Shown here: positions 24,641 to 33,022 of the stretch, one piece after another
Numbering within the stretch: the first letter of the stretch is position 1
How the letters are laid out: each line of letters opens with the position of its first letter
Virus record (IMG/VR): IMGVR_UViG_3300035701_000077
Location: 1-44,274 of that record
From: a virus
Length of the DNA: 44,274 nucleotides
Reading direction: 5' to 3' (one strand)
The notes under the pieces: generated by a model
Seen by the model: only the letters and a program-made list of their open reading frames with translations
The model's database searches: none
Told to the model about the DNA's origin: nothing
Program-made: the position numbers and the translations under genes

Positions 24641-25813
24641 ATGGGAGTGCTACGAGACAGAACAAGATTCTGGTCGCACGGTCTTGGAGTGATGGAACTG
24701 AGAGAAATCAGTCCCACGCCCGGGACCGATCACAGCGACATCGGCTATCTCGAAGAATCCACGATCGAAGATATCTCCGAACTCGAGAAGCGATTCGACG
24801 AGCGCGGCAGCCTCACAGACGTGCTGGAAAAGACCCGTACGGCTGCCGTCCGAACGAAGCTGATGCAGGTCGGAATCGATGAGATTAATCTCATCAAGAA
24901 TTCGGCCGCCAAGCGTTATTCGCTCCGTTATCACGGAGTGAACAAGGACAGCGGCAAGTTCCAGTACAATGCCTTCGACAAGGTCGTTCTCAATCGATCC
25001 TTGGCCCGGGAGTACAAGACAGGGCCGCAGGGCATTCCGTTGGAAGCCTTCGTGATAGACCTTTCAGATGATCTCGGCATCGACGATCCCCTGGGTTATG
25101 TCTATGAGTCCGCCGGTCAGATCCGGACCGCCGGGCTGCAACTCTGGATGGATGCACGGCTGGGGTACGGTAACGCGCTAGCGAAGATCCTGGAGATCTC
25201 CGGTTTTGCCAGGCACGGCACGCTATCGGCCGACTATGCAACCATCTGGCAGACCGGAACAAATCCCGATCGATTCCTACGCTTCGATGGCGCCAACGAT
25301 GAGGTGAATTTTGGGAACGTCCTGAACGATGATGCTTCCGGAGACTTCATCATCGAGATCTGGCTCCAGATGAAGGCAGCCAACGGGACTCTAGAGGAAA
25401 TCCTCTCGAAGAAGTCCCTTGTCTCAGGCAACACTGCGGGCTTTGCCGTCTATCGCACGACGGGCAACCTGATGGCATTCTGCCTCGGCAGTGGGACGGC
25501 AAATGCATTAGCAACGACTTCTGCCACAGTTCTGCAAAACGTCAACAAACACTTTGCCGTGACGGTCGACCGCAACGGCAATGCCCAGACCTATCTCAAC
25601 GGGGCAGCAGATGGGAACCCGGTGAGTGTCGCAGCGATCGGTACGGGAACGAATGCCCTGTATCTCTATCTCGGTCGCGATGGGACAAATTTCGGTCAGT
25701 ACGATGTGACGGTCCTCCGGATGTACCGGTACGCTGCGGGCAACCTGCCGGCAAATGCGGCCACGATGATCGCGAATCACTACAACGCTGAGAAGGCATT
25801 CTTTGGACTCTAA
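24641..25813 (+). CDS. Tail-tube protein, copy 2, with C-terminal LamG-like domain
   Basis: 390 residues after AGGAGGG. Residues 1-150 are the tube domain shared with the previous gene (RDRTRFW..., REISPTP, GIDEINLIKN). Residues ~175-385 are a concanavalin/LamG-like sandwich: RFDGANDEVNFGN, then EIWLQMKAANGT, and HFAVTVDRNGNAQTYLNGA, the hallmarks of LamG-3. The lectin-like domain would be displayed along the tail surface and might bind host glycans. Probably the main tube subunit. Confidence 0.85.
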   Translation: MGVLRDRTRFWSHGLGVMELREISPTPGTDHSDIGYLEESTIEDISELEKRFDERGSLTDVLEKTRTAAVRTKLMQVGIDEINLIKNSAAKRYSLRYHGVNKDSGKFQYNAFDKVVLNRSLAREYKTGPQGIPLEAFVIDLSDDLGIDDPLGYVYESAGQIRTAGLQLWMDARLGYGNALAKILEISGFARHGTLSADYATIWQTGTNPDRFLRFDGANDEVNFGNVLNDDASGDFIIEIWLQMKAANGTLEEILSKKSLVSGNTAGFAVYRTTGNLMAFCLGSGTANALATTSATVLQNVNKHFAVTVDRNGNAQTYLNGAADGNPVSVAAIGTGTNALYLYLGRDGTNFGQYDVTVLRMYRYAAGNLPANAATMIANHYNAEKAFFGL

Positions 25814-26341
25814 ATGACGACTGATAAGACCGTCTATTCCATCGCTGGAACGCGGTGGTATCAAGAGCAGCTGACGTACGAAGAGATCGGCAGGGCGGGC
25901 GATATCCTTTCTCAGTTTTCCAAGATGTTCGAGGAAGAGAAGCTCAAGTTTTCTGACGTGGCGAAAAGAATCTACGAAGCCGGCCTGGTCCCGAATCTCT
26001 TTGCTATCATCCTGAAACCCCATTGCCCCACTCCCTGGACCTTCACCGGCCACTGGTTCTTCCGGATCCTCCATCGAATAAGTCGCAAGAACCTCGCTCG
26101 CACGATGAAACTCGAGGAGATGTTCGGCGTTCTTGCAGACTTTTTTTTTATCAACACCGAATGGATCGAGAGATTGATCAGTTCAAGCGAGCAATCGGAT
26201 ACGAGGAGGAAAGCGCTCACTATGATGCAAACGATGATGGGGATTCTCTTTCCATTGAAGACGTTGCCATCATCCTCTCCAACGGAGACGTCAGCCGAAT
26301 CGAAACCGCCAGGCGTTTCATCCTCCGATCAAAAGCAGTAG
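25814..26341 (+). CDS. Tail assembly chaperone, frame-0 product (lambda G-like)
   Basis: 175 residues, starting directly after the previous stop. Helical protein between tube and tape-measure genes, the position of lambda gpG. The frame crosses nine T's at 26141-26149 (codons 110-112, three Phe). Its last 50 residues are serine/proline-rich and low in structure, as expected of the out-of-frame tail of a programmed-frameshift pair. Function is inferred from synteny. Confidence 0.75.
   Translation: MTTDKTVYSIAGTRWYQEQLTYEEIGRAGDILSQFSKMFEEEKLKFSDVAKRIYEAGLVPNLFAIILKPHCPTPWTFTGHWFFRILHRISRKNLARTMKLEEMFGVLADFFFINTEWIERLISSSEQSDTRRKALTMMQTMMGILFPLKTLPSSSPTETSAESKPPGVSSSDQKQ
26141..26149 (+). promoter_or_regulatory. 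Slippery T9 sequence, probable -1 ribosomal frameshift site
   Basis: Nine consecutive T's contain the ideal heptamer T-TTT-TTT. The frame-0 chaperone reads TTT-TTT-TTT here. The -1 frame is open from 26023 to 26445. A nine-base homopolymer can also be a sequencing error or allow transcriptional slippage. Confidence 0.7.
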
Positions 26342-26445
26342 GCGTCAAGAAGTTGATTCTTTTGCGAGCACAGATGGCGAAAGCCCCGAAATGGCCATCA
26401 AGCAGTGAGATCCCCGACGAGATAAGACGAGAACTCCATGGGTAA
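26149..26445 (+). CDS. Tail assembly chaperone, frameshift extension (lambda T-like)
   Basis: This is the -1-frame extension entered after the T9 site; a product starting at 25814 would be about 210 residues. The 98-residue extension (DREIDQFKRAIG..., then EDVAIILSNGDVSRIETARRFILRSKAVGVKK) is a compact acidic-to-basic domain. An independent ATG at 26161 has no ribosome site, favouring frameshifting. The stop overlaps the tape-measure start by 8 bases. The G/GT pair is a conserved siphophage feature needed for tail-length-controlled assembly. Confidence 0.65.
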   Translation, partial: YQHRMDREIDQFKRAIGYEEESAHYDANDDGDSLSIEDVAIILSNGDVSRIETARRFILRSKAVGVKKLILLRAQMAKAPKWPSSSEIPDEIRRELHG

Positions 26446-28420
26446 CACAAAAGTCGCGACGTTCGAGATCGATTCCGAGAAAGCGGAGGTTGCCGTTCAG
26501 CGGATGCAGAAGCTCATGCAACTGATGAACAAGACTGCCGAAGAAGCCCGCAAGGAACTGAGTCAGATCTTTGTGGATGTCCATGGACAACTCGGAGCCC
26601 CGCTTGATAAAACGAAGCAGAAAGTCGAGGACAATACCAAATCGCTGAGAGACTTCCGGCAGGAACAGCGGATGCAGAATTTCGTCTTGCGTGAAGGCTC
26701 GCAGGCCATGATGTCGCTCCTCTTCGCCTATGCTTACCTGCAGCAGGGACAGGACAAAACAACGGGCACAACGAAGAAGATCACCGACGCGCTGCTCACT
26801 GGTTTCATGGCAGCAAACGCAACACAGTTCGCCTTCTTCACTCTCGGACAGGTCGGAGAAAAGATGGGAGGCAAGGTGGGTGCGGCCTTGAGCAAAGTCG
26901 GCAGCTATGGGGGAGAAATCGGAATCGTGGTTGGGACGATCATTGCCGCGAAACAGGTTTTTGACGAGCTGATGCGATCTGCAGATCGTTTTGCCACGCG
27001 AGATCTGAAGTTCTTCGGCGAGCGGACCCCGAAACTCTCGCTCGAGGCTCTGCTCGAGGAGCGGAGAAAGGTGATGACAGAGATCAAGTCGATCGTGGAT
27101 TCCAGTCCATTGAAATCGATGATGAGAGCCCTTGTGACTGGCGATTATGCCACGTTTACCATTGCGGTGCAGAACGAACAGAAGCTCTTCAGTCTGCGAG
27201 AAAAGGAAAAGGTCCTGAACGAGGCAGTTGCTGAACGATCGAAGGTACAACTGGGCACAATCGAGGCCATCAACATCCAGATCGCGGAGCTCGTGGCGAA
27301 GAGGGATCTTGAGGCGAAGAGCATGCAGGAGGCGGCAAAGTATACCGATCAAATTGTCAAGCTGGAACAGGAAAAGGCGCGACTGCTCAAAACCAGCAGA
27401 GAGATTCGGCTCGCGGAAGCGGCCATAGCTCTCTCCGTCCTGGAAGCCGGCACAAAGGCGGAGCCGGATCAATTTCGCCGACAGCAGCTGGAAGCCCAAC
27501 TCGAGCTCCAGAAGGAGTTGGCTCAGATCGAAGAGAACAGGAAGAAAGCAATCTTGGAAGGCGGCAACAGAGAGTGGATCAATGCCAAGGCCAGAGAGCA
27601 ATCCGAGAAAGCCCGGCTTGCGTACGCATGGAAGGCTGACGAGATCTACTATACTCGAGAGCATGACCTGGCACTCCTCAAGGCCGAGAATCTGGCAAAC
27701 AACGTAAGACAAGTCGAGGCAAGATATGACGCGGAGGAGGATTTCGTCAGGAGAACGGTCAAGGACGAAGAACTGCGGCGGGAGAAACTCTTTGCTCTCC
27801 GCCGGCAACGGGAAACCGAACTTGCGGATCTGGAAATCAGAACTCTGAGCGAGCTTGCACAGGGATTCCAGGCCATCGAACAAGGCTTAACCTCGATCGG
27901 CGTGAAAGCCGATAGCACGTTGTCTCGCATGATTCAAATGGCGCAGATCGCGCTCAGGATTGCACAACTCGTCAACGCGATGAATGTCCGGCCGGAAGGT
28001 GCGACGACGGCGGATTATCTGAGCATCTTCGGCAACATCCTGGGCTTCATCGGTTTATTCGACACCGGGGGATGGACGGGTCCTGGATCCCGGAATCAGA
28101 TCGCCGGCTACGTGCACAAGGACGAGATCGTCTTCGAGCAGCCGCTCGTGCAGCGTTATCGCAACGAGCTGCTCGGGCTCAGGAGATCGATGCAGATGGG
28201 GATCCCGACGACGGGAATGTTTCCGACCGCAGACAATGGAAATCTCAACACGGCCATCCTGGTCAACGAGCTGCGCTCGCTTAAGCAAGTTGTGAGAACT
28301 CTCGAGATCCAGGTTCCGGTCATCTTTCGCAACGTGCTCAATGCACAGAAGATTGTGCGCGAGCAGTTGCCGGCCGCCCAGCAGTACTACTCGAAGAAAT
28401 CCGTGGATCCGACGTCATGA
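26438..28420 (+). CDS. Tape measure protein
   Basis: 660 residues. Long helical/coiled-coil body (residues 1-90 and 200-450), hydrophobic segments near residues 110-180 (including GEIGIVVGTIIAAKQ) and around 540, and the typical C-terminus GGWTGPGSRNQIAGYVHKDE followed by EIVFEQPLVQRY. At the usual 0.15 nm per residue it would set a tail of about 100 nm, typical of siphoviruses. The start codon is inside the chaperone extension, so the two are coupled. Confidence 0.92.
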   Translation: MGNTKVATFEIDSEKAEVAVQRMQKLMQLMNKTAEEARKELSQIFVDVHGQLGAPLDKTKQKVEDNTKSLRDFRQEQRMQNFVLREGSQAMMSLLFAYAYLQQGQDKTTGTTKKITDALLTGFMAANATQFAFFTLGQVGEKMGGKVGAALSKVGSYGGEIGIVVGTIIAAKQVFDELMRSADRFATRDLKFFGERTPKLSLEALLEERRKVMTEIKSIVDSSPLKSMMRALVTGDYATFTIAVQNEQKLFSLREKEKVLNEAVAERSKVQLGTIEAINIQIAELVAKRDLEAKSMQEAAKYTDQIVKLEQEKARLLKTSREIRLAEAAIALSVLEAGTKAEPDQFRRQQLEAQLELQKELAQIEENRKKAILEGGNREWINAKAREQSEKARLAYAWKADEIYYTREHDLALLKAENLANNVRQVEARYDAEEDFVRRTVKDEELRREKLFALRRQRETELADLEIRTLSELAQGFQAIEQGLTSIGVKADSTLSRMIQMAQIALRIAQLVNAMNVRPEGATTADYLSIFGNILGFIGLFDTGGWTGPGSRNQIAGYVHKDEIVFEQPLVQRYRNELLGLRRSMQMGIPTTGMFPTADNGNLNTAILVNELRSLKQVVRTLEIQVPVIFRNVLNAQKIVREQLPAAQQYYSKKSVDPTS

Positions 28421-30216
28421 CCGTCACACTGGAGCTAGAGAGCCAGAACATCGACATCACTGATTATCTCGACGATGAGTCCGACATGGAGATTGGACAA
28501 GAACTGGAAGCGAAAATGTTTCAGCGCACCGTCGACGACGTCCAGTTGCATTGCTCGAATCTATGGGAGGAATTTTCCCAATGGCTCTCAACACCCGGCG
28601 CCAGGAATCGAGTGGTGATCCGGGAGGATGGACGAGTGCTCTTTCGCGGCGAGGTTGAGAGTCCCGTGAATTTCGACGCCAGGGAAGAATGGGTCTCACT
28701 GGATTGTTTCTCACTGACGAAACGCTTCTGGGACATCTGCAAACAGACGAGGATATCAAAAGCCACCCCGATCGGGAAAGAGGACGATCTGTGGACGACG
28801 GTCGAGGAAGTAATCAAGAGAGAGGTGACCTTCGATCGATTCGACAATCTCTTCGTCGGCTATCAGATCAACGCTCTCTACGCGACCCGGAGGATCCGGT
28901 TCTGGGGTTACACGGCCGACGAAAGTATCGGCAACAACGGCCGATACAAGGACCTAGATCCACGCTTGACGCTGGACGAACTGCTCAAAGCGATGACCGT
29001 CTACTACAACGCCGATATCTTCATCGATCCGGAGACACAGGTTCTCGTCATGCAGCCTCGAGACGAAGTGCTGAATGACCTGAACCATCAACTGGACGAT
29101 ATCATCGAGGAGGATGATGAGGAGACGATTCACCTCTACGATGAGAAGATCGACTACCTTGGATTGAGTCTGAACTTTGCGAAACCAACAGCTCCCGCCG
29201 TAAGGAAAACGGAAGGTGTCCAGGCAGGTAAGGGACTTCAGCCAGGCCGGTACAAATGGGCGGCGACTTTCATCTATCGGAGCGGCGGTCTTGAGGTTGA
29301 ATCAATGCTCGGAGATGAATCTGATCCTCTCGATCTTCTGGCATTACCCAGTGGTGGCGCGTACAATGTGTCCGTTGACGTTCCGTTCGGTCCCGGGGGC
29401 TGCGTTGCCAGGAAGCTTTACAGAACGAAGAACGGAGGTGTGGGGAATCTGTACCTGGTCGGGAGAATCGACAACAATTCGGATGTCAGTTTCAATGATA
29501 CGGTACCGATCGAGCAGCTGCAAGTGCCGGCGCCAAAGCGCTCACAAGGGGGAACGATCTGGCTGCGCTTTGATGAAGAGACTGGGCTGTGGGATGATCC
29601 CATCATAGGTGATGAAGATGGCCTGAACATGCCTTTCGGGGAGATCTTCGATGTGACGCCTCGTTTGCACTTTCTTGCCAAACCCTTCGGCTACGGAATC
29701 GAGATCGCCGCGATCTATCCCTACGCAGGAAAAACCCGCATCCGCACCAAGGGCGAGAATGGTTTCAGTCGCGGCTTGGGAGTGAAGATCAATGACACGA
29801 ATTGCGTCCCTCCGCTCGAAGGTTTCTACATCATATCAGAAGTCTTTGACGACAATCAGACTTTCTCGATCGACGGACCGCTCGTCACTGCTTCGGGAGT
29901 TGGAGGAACAGCCGTTCGGTGGTACGACCAGGATAAGGACGAACTTCTGGATGTGGGTACAGAGAGTTTGTTTGACGTCTTCGCCTTCTTCGGAAACGAG
30001 AAGGATCAGCTGGACAAGATCCAGGAGCAATGGCGGAAGCTGTTTGTGTCCAGAAAACGTGTCAGGATGACCGCCAAGGGCCTCAATTTCCGTGTAGGGG
30101 ATAGTGCATCGCTGAACCGGCGTATCAATGGTCTGACTGTGGGCAAATGCGTGATCAAACGAGCCAAGAACAATCTCACGAAGGAACGAACAACTTTAGA
30201 GCTTCTGACTCTTTAA
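28417..30216 (+). CDS. Distal tail / baseplate hub protein
   Basis: 599 residues, ATGA overlap with the tape measure. Beta-rich; the N-terminal 230 residues resemble distal tail or hub proteins (VLFRGEVESP...WVSLDCFSLTKRF). A central inserted domain of about 100 residues (LQPGRYKWAATFIYRSGG...KLYRTKNGG...DNNSDVSFNDT) is the fibronectin-like repeat often found in such hubs. The C-terminus is alpha/beta. It should cap the tail tube and anchor fibres. Confidence 0.75.
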   Translation: MTVTLELESQNIDITDYLDDESDMEIGQELEAKMFQRTVDDVQLHCSNLWEEFSQWLSTPGARNRVVIREDGRVLFRGEVESPVNFDAREEWVSLDCFSLTKRFWDICKQTRISKATPIGKEDDLWTTVEEVIKREVTFDRFDNLFVGYQINALYATRRIRFWGYTADESIGNNGRYKDLDPRLTLDELLKAMTVYYNADIFIDPETQVLVMQPRDEVLNDLNHQLDDIIEEDDEETIHLYDEKIDYLGLSLNFAKPTAPAVRKTEGVQAGKGLQPGRYKWAATFIYRSGGLEVESMLGDESDPLDLLALPSGGAYNVSVDVPFGPGGCVARKLYRTKNGGVGNLYLVGRIDNNSDVSFNDTVPIEQLQVPAPKRSQGGTIWLRFDEETGLWDDPIIGDEDGLNMPFGEIFDVTPRLHFLAKPFGYGIEIAAIYPYAGKTRIRTKGENGFSRGLGVKINDTNCVPPLEGFYIISEVFDDNQTFSIDGPLVTASGVGGTAVRWYDQDKDELLDVGTESLFDVFAFFGNEKDQLDKIQEQWRKLFVSRKRVRMTAKGLNFRVGDSASLNRRINGLTVGKCVIKRAKNNLTKERTTLELLTL

Positions 30217-30217
30217 A

Positions 30218-30691
30218 ATGGAATCCACGAAAGTCATATCCGGAGTCGGCTTGCCCCGGCTCATCGTGGTCAAAGGTACGACGGAAACCACGATTGACCT
30301 TCCGCGCTGCCAGGAGATGACGGAGATCTTCACGCCCGATCAGTTCATCCACAAGCTTCGTCGATCGAGGAAAGACACAAAGTTCTACGGCTGGGAATAT
30401 CGATGCATTCTGGACTATTCAACGTACACGACCGGAGACATGCTCGACGACCTTCGTCCCGCTTTGAACCTGGGAGAGGACGATCGCTTGATCTTGATTC
30501 CCCGGAAAGATGCGCCTGAGTTTCAGTATAACGTTCTGTTCGTCGATCCAATTAACCTCAGCCTTTACGGCAAGAGTCCCGGTTATCGCAAGCCGGTCTT
30601 TGTGTTTGACGCGAAAGAATTGGTCGCTTCATTTCCAATCCGAGACGGATACGGAACTCACTATGCGACAAACTACGGGTACTGCCTCTAA
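30218..30691 (+). CDS. Baseplate-associated protein, unknown function
   Basis: 157 residues, 1 base after the previous stop and with only a weak ribosome site. Alpha/beta, with a central acidic segment (DDLRPALNLGEDDRLILIPRKD). Placed in the tail-tip cluster; likely a structural accessory. No recognised domain. Confidence 0.7.
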   Translation: MESTKVISGVGLPRLIVVKGTTETTIDLPRCQEMTEIFTPDQFIHKLRRSRKDTKFYGWEYRCILDYSTYTTGDMLDDLRPALNLGEDDRLILIPRKDAPEFQYNVLFVDPINLSLYGKSPGYRKPVFVFDAKELVASFPIRDGYGTHYATNYGYCL

Positions 30692-30702
30692 GGAGCGATG
30701 CA

Positions 30703-31008
30703 ATGCCAATACAACTCAAAATTCCCAAACGATATTTGATCGCATCGGATTCTGGGATTATCAACCGTATCAAAGGCTATCTTCTGCGAGCGATATCTGA
30801 TCCAGAGCTTGAGATACCGAACGTCACTTTTGAGATCGGCGAAAGCCTAATCATCCATAGTACGGCAGGCATCGACAAAAGCGTAGCCGTGCGTTGCGAG
30901 CCGGATGGGAGATTGCGGGTTTTCCTTTCGCCGCCGAGTGTCGATAAGAATTTCATCGACGTCATCGGGCAGGGTACGATTGTACCTCCTGATCGGAAGG
31001 AGGAGTAA
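30703..31008 (+). CDS. Small tail-tip protein, unknown
   Basis: 101 residues after AGGAG with 7-base spacing. Beta-rich (VTFEIGESLIIHS...VRCEPDGRLRVFLSP). Its end overlaps a hairpin that hides the next gene's ribosome site, so its translation probably controls the next gene. Confidence 0.75.
   Translation: MPIQLKIPKRYLIASDSGIINRIKGYLLRAISDPELEIPNVTFEIGESLIIHSTAGIDKSVAVRCEPDGRLRVFLSPPSVDKNFIDVIGQGTIVPPDRKEE
30985..31003 (+). promoter_or_regulatory. Hairpin sequestering the ribosome site of the fibre gene at 31010
   Basis: CCTCCT (30985-30990) pairs perfectly with AGGAGG (30998-31003), the Shine-Dalgarno of the next gene, across a 7-base loop. The element lies inside the last codons of the preceding gene, so a ribosome finishing that gene would melt it. 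A simple translational-coupling switch is likely. Confidence 0.6.
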
Positions 31009-31009
31009 T

Positions 31010-31927
31010 ATGGCACGCGTAGGAACTCCTCTTCTTAATCTAGGCTGTTGGCTTGATGGCGAGAATCCCGGTGCTGGGTCTCAAACGGTCGACAATACCG
31101 GCCTGAATGGCAATTGGATCAAGCTCGACACCGCCACCGGAGTTGGGCACAATTCAGATGGCTCTCACAAGGCGGATTCGATTGACGGACCGTCTCTGAA
31201 AACATCAGCATTCGACGGTTCGTCACTGGAATTGGTCGGGAGTCCTCGCAAGGGGCAGGTGAAGCCACTGGGAATCCACAAAGGCCATATTCACAGTGAT
31301 GTTGCTGATGGTGATTCCCTACAGAAGAACGGAACCTCCGGTCAGCTCGAGATCAAGGCAGTAAAGGCGGGAAAGCTCCTGGGGACCGGCACGGGAAAAG
31401 CCGTTGATGATAGCACGATCAATTTGAATGCTTCGAACGAGTTGCAGGCCAAGCCTCTCGGGATCACCATGGGCCACCTCGCGGCGGTCCTGCAGCAATC
31501 GTGGTCCTATCTCATCTATTGTCCATGGCAGGAAGCGGCAAGCGTTGTCGGCGATACGATTGGTTGGCATCCAGGATGGGCGGAGACGAGCGCGACGGAC
31601 GTTATCAAGATCCGGGCAATGTTTCGGAAACGGCCGATCGATAAGTATCTGAAGGTGGTTGCTCGTGCACGGATTAGCACTGGATCAGCAACTTGGAAAA
31701 TCAAAGTCGACACCTATCAGCTCCTTGGCGGCGGTGGAAGCGCATCGGGACAGGCAACGGGCAACAACACAAACTATTCAGTGACAGTAGAGGATTTCAG
31801 CGTCTCGATCGATATCAGCGCACTGACGGATGACCGCGTGCACGCTGTCGATATCAAACTCAGTGTGGGCACGGGTGCCGGCACGGCAGAAATGATCGGC
31901 GTTGTGGCATCAGTTCATGGTGGATGA
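31010..31927 (+). CDS. Tail fibre / tail-tip structural protein
   Basis: 305 residues from ATG 31010 behind GGAAGGAGGAG; a longer frame starting at 30905 overlaps the previous gene and was rejected. Glycine/serine/threonine-rich, with short repeats (KPLGIHKGHIH near residue 85 and KPLGITMGHL near 148) and a beta-sandwich-like C-terminal half. The first 25 residues also look low-complexity. Fits an elongated trimeric fibre component. Confidence 0.75.
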   Translation: MARVGTPLLNLGCWLDGENPGAGSQTVDNTGLNGNWIKLDTATGVGHNSDGSHKADSIDGPSLKTSAFDGSSLELVGSPRKGQVKPLGIHKGHIHSDVADGDSLQKNGTSGQLEIKAVKAGKLLGTGTGKAVDDSTINLNASNELQAKPLGITMGHLAAVLQQSWSYLIYCPWQEAASVVGDTIGWHPGWAETSATDVIKIRAMFRKRPIDKYLKVVARARISTGSATWKIKVDTYQLLGGGGSASGQATGNNTNYSVTVEDFSVSIDISALTDDRVHAVDIKLSVGTGAGTAEMIGVVASVHGG

Positions 31928-32523
31928 TGGTCAGCATCCTCAAATACCTGCAGCTGCTTGAACCGGGCGGCGAGATCCGGATCGGCAGTGGAGCTCCGGG
32001 CATCAATTTCACAGGTCTTCGCCTCTTCAAGGCGAACGACGTCGACAGCTGGGGACTCGAAACCTACAACGAGGATGTGCTCCAATGGCGTATTGCCCCT
32101 GACGGAACGCTGCGTGACGCACAAGACAACGTCATCCTGGATGCGGACGGTCTTCATTTCCCACAGTCCGGACAGAGTCCAGTCCTTGGTGCTTTGCTGA
32201 GAGACGTCATACTCGAAGGTCTGACGCAGGTCAAGGGCGATATGCTCTTCGCCTTGGATTCCTTTGTCGGATCGGACGATTTCGAGCGGGGATTGGCCAG
32301 CGGAGGAAAAGGCTGGGGCATGCGACGGGAAAATGGTATTACGGTCCTTCATATCGATGCACTGGCGGTTCGCAAGTACATCGCCGTCACCGAGTTCTTG
32401 ATTCAACAAATCCGTGCTCACAATGGAACGCTTCTTGTGACCGATACTGGATCGGGCAAGGTGGATGATTTCCTTTTTCTCGACGGCACAGCTTCGACCG
32501 AGTCAAAGTTTCAAAATCTATAG
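31924..32523 (+). CDS. Tail-tip/fibre protein with coiled-coil-like end
   Basis: 199 residues; ATG codons at 31924 and 31927 are both possible. The segment LHIDALAVRKYIAVTEFLI followed by QQIRAHNGTLLVTDTG matches a recurring region of phage central tail-tip and fibre proteins. The N-terminal half is glycine- and asparagine-rich. Probably part of the receptor-binding apparatus. Confidence 0.72.
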   Translation: MMVSILKYLQLLEPGGEIRIGSGAPGINFTGLRLFKANDVDSWGLETYNEDVLQWRIAPDGTLRDAQDNVILDADGLHFPQSGQSPVLGALLRDVILEGLTQVKGDMLFALDSFVGSDDFERGLASGGKGWGMRRENGITVLHIDALAVRKYIAVTEFLIQQIRAHNGTLLVTDTGSGKVDDFLFLDGTASTESKFQNL

Positions 32524-32538
32524 CGAAAGGACAACACG

Positions 32539-33018
32539 ATGGAGAACATTCTGGTAGGCTTACTCATCCTGGCGCTCATTCTGCTAGGGAAAAAATATGG
32601 CTTCATCCCGGGCGGATTCGCGCTTCTCGTCCCGGATGTTGGCGAGGTTCAGGTCTTGACGATGGCGCTGAAGAAAGCGACTGTTGAGGTTCAGACTCTC
32701 AAGTTGTACGTCAACGACAAGACGCCCGCAGAAGGAGATACCGCCGCGAGCTATACTGAGATGTCCACGCACGGCTACGCTGCGAAGGCGCTCGCTCGTG
32801 CGGACTGGACGGTGAGTTCGGCCGCAGGCATCACAACCGCTTCACAACCACAACAGATCTGGACCTTTACGGCCGCTGGTGCGGTAACAGTTTATGGTTA
32901 CTTCATCATTGAGGCGACATCGGGCGTGATACTGTGGGCTGAGCGTTTCGCAACGCCGCAGGTGATCCAAAACGATGGCGATCAGATAAAGGTGACGCCG
33001 AAGTTCACGGGTGAGTAG
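32539..33018 (+). CDS. Fibre-associated protein with N-terminal transmembrane leader
   Basis: 159 residues after GAAAGGA with 8-base spacing. Residues 4-20 form a membrane segment (ILVGLLILALILLG). From about residue 28 it follows a family of small phage structural proteins that normally begin at the LVPDVGE-type motif (VPDVGEVQVL..., KLYVNDKTPAEGD, YGYFIIEATSG). The hydrophobic leader is therefore an N-terminal addition. It is similar in kind to the leaders at 23972 and 21092, although the sequence is different. Confidence 0.75.
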   Translation: MENILVGLLILALILLGKKYGFIPGGFALLVPDVGEVQVLTMALKKATVEVQTLKLYVNDKTPAEGDTAASYTEMSTHGYAAKALARADWTVSSAAGITTASQPQQIWTFTAAGAVTVYGYFIIEATSGVILWAERFATPQVIQNDGDQIKVTPKFTGE

Positions 33019-33022
33019 CACG

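Noticed and set aside
26161-26445. Independent gene for the second tail chaperone starting at ATG 26161
   Set aside because: No ribosome site precedes it and the T9 slippery run with an open -1 frame gives a better, well-known explanation.
26345-27883. Long minus-strand open frame of 512 codons opposite the tape measure
   Set aside because: Leucine-rich antisense shadow of a coiled-coil gene; the plus strand shows the typical tape-measure C-terminus.
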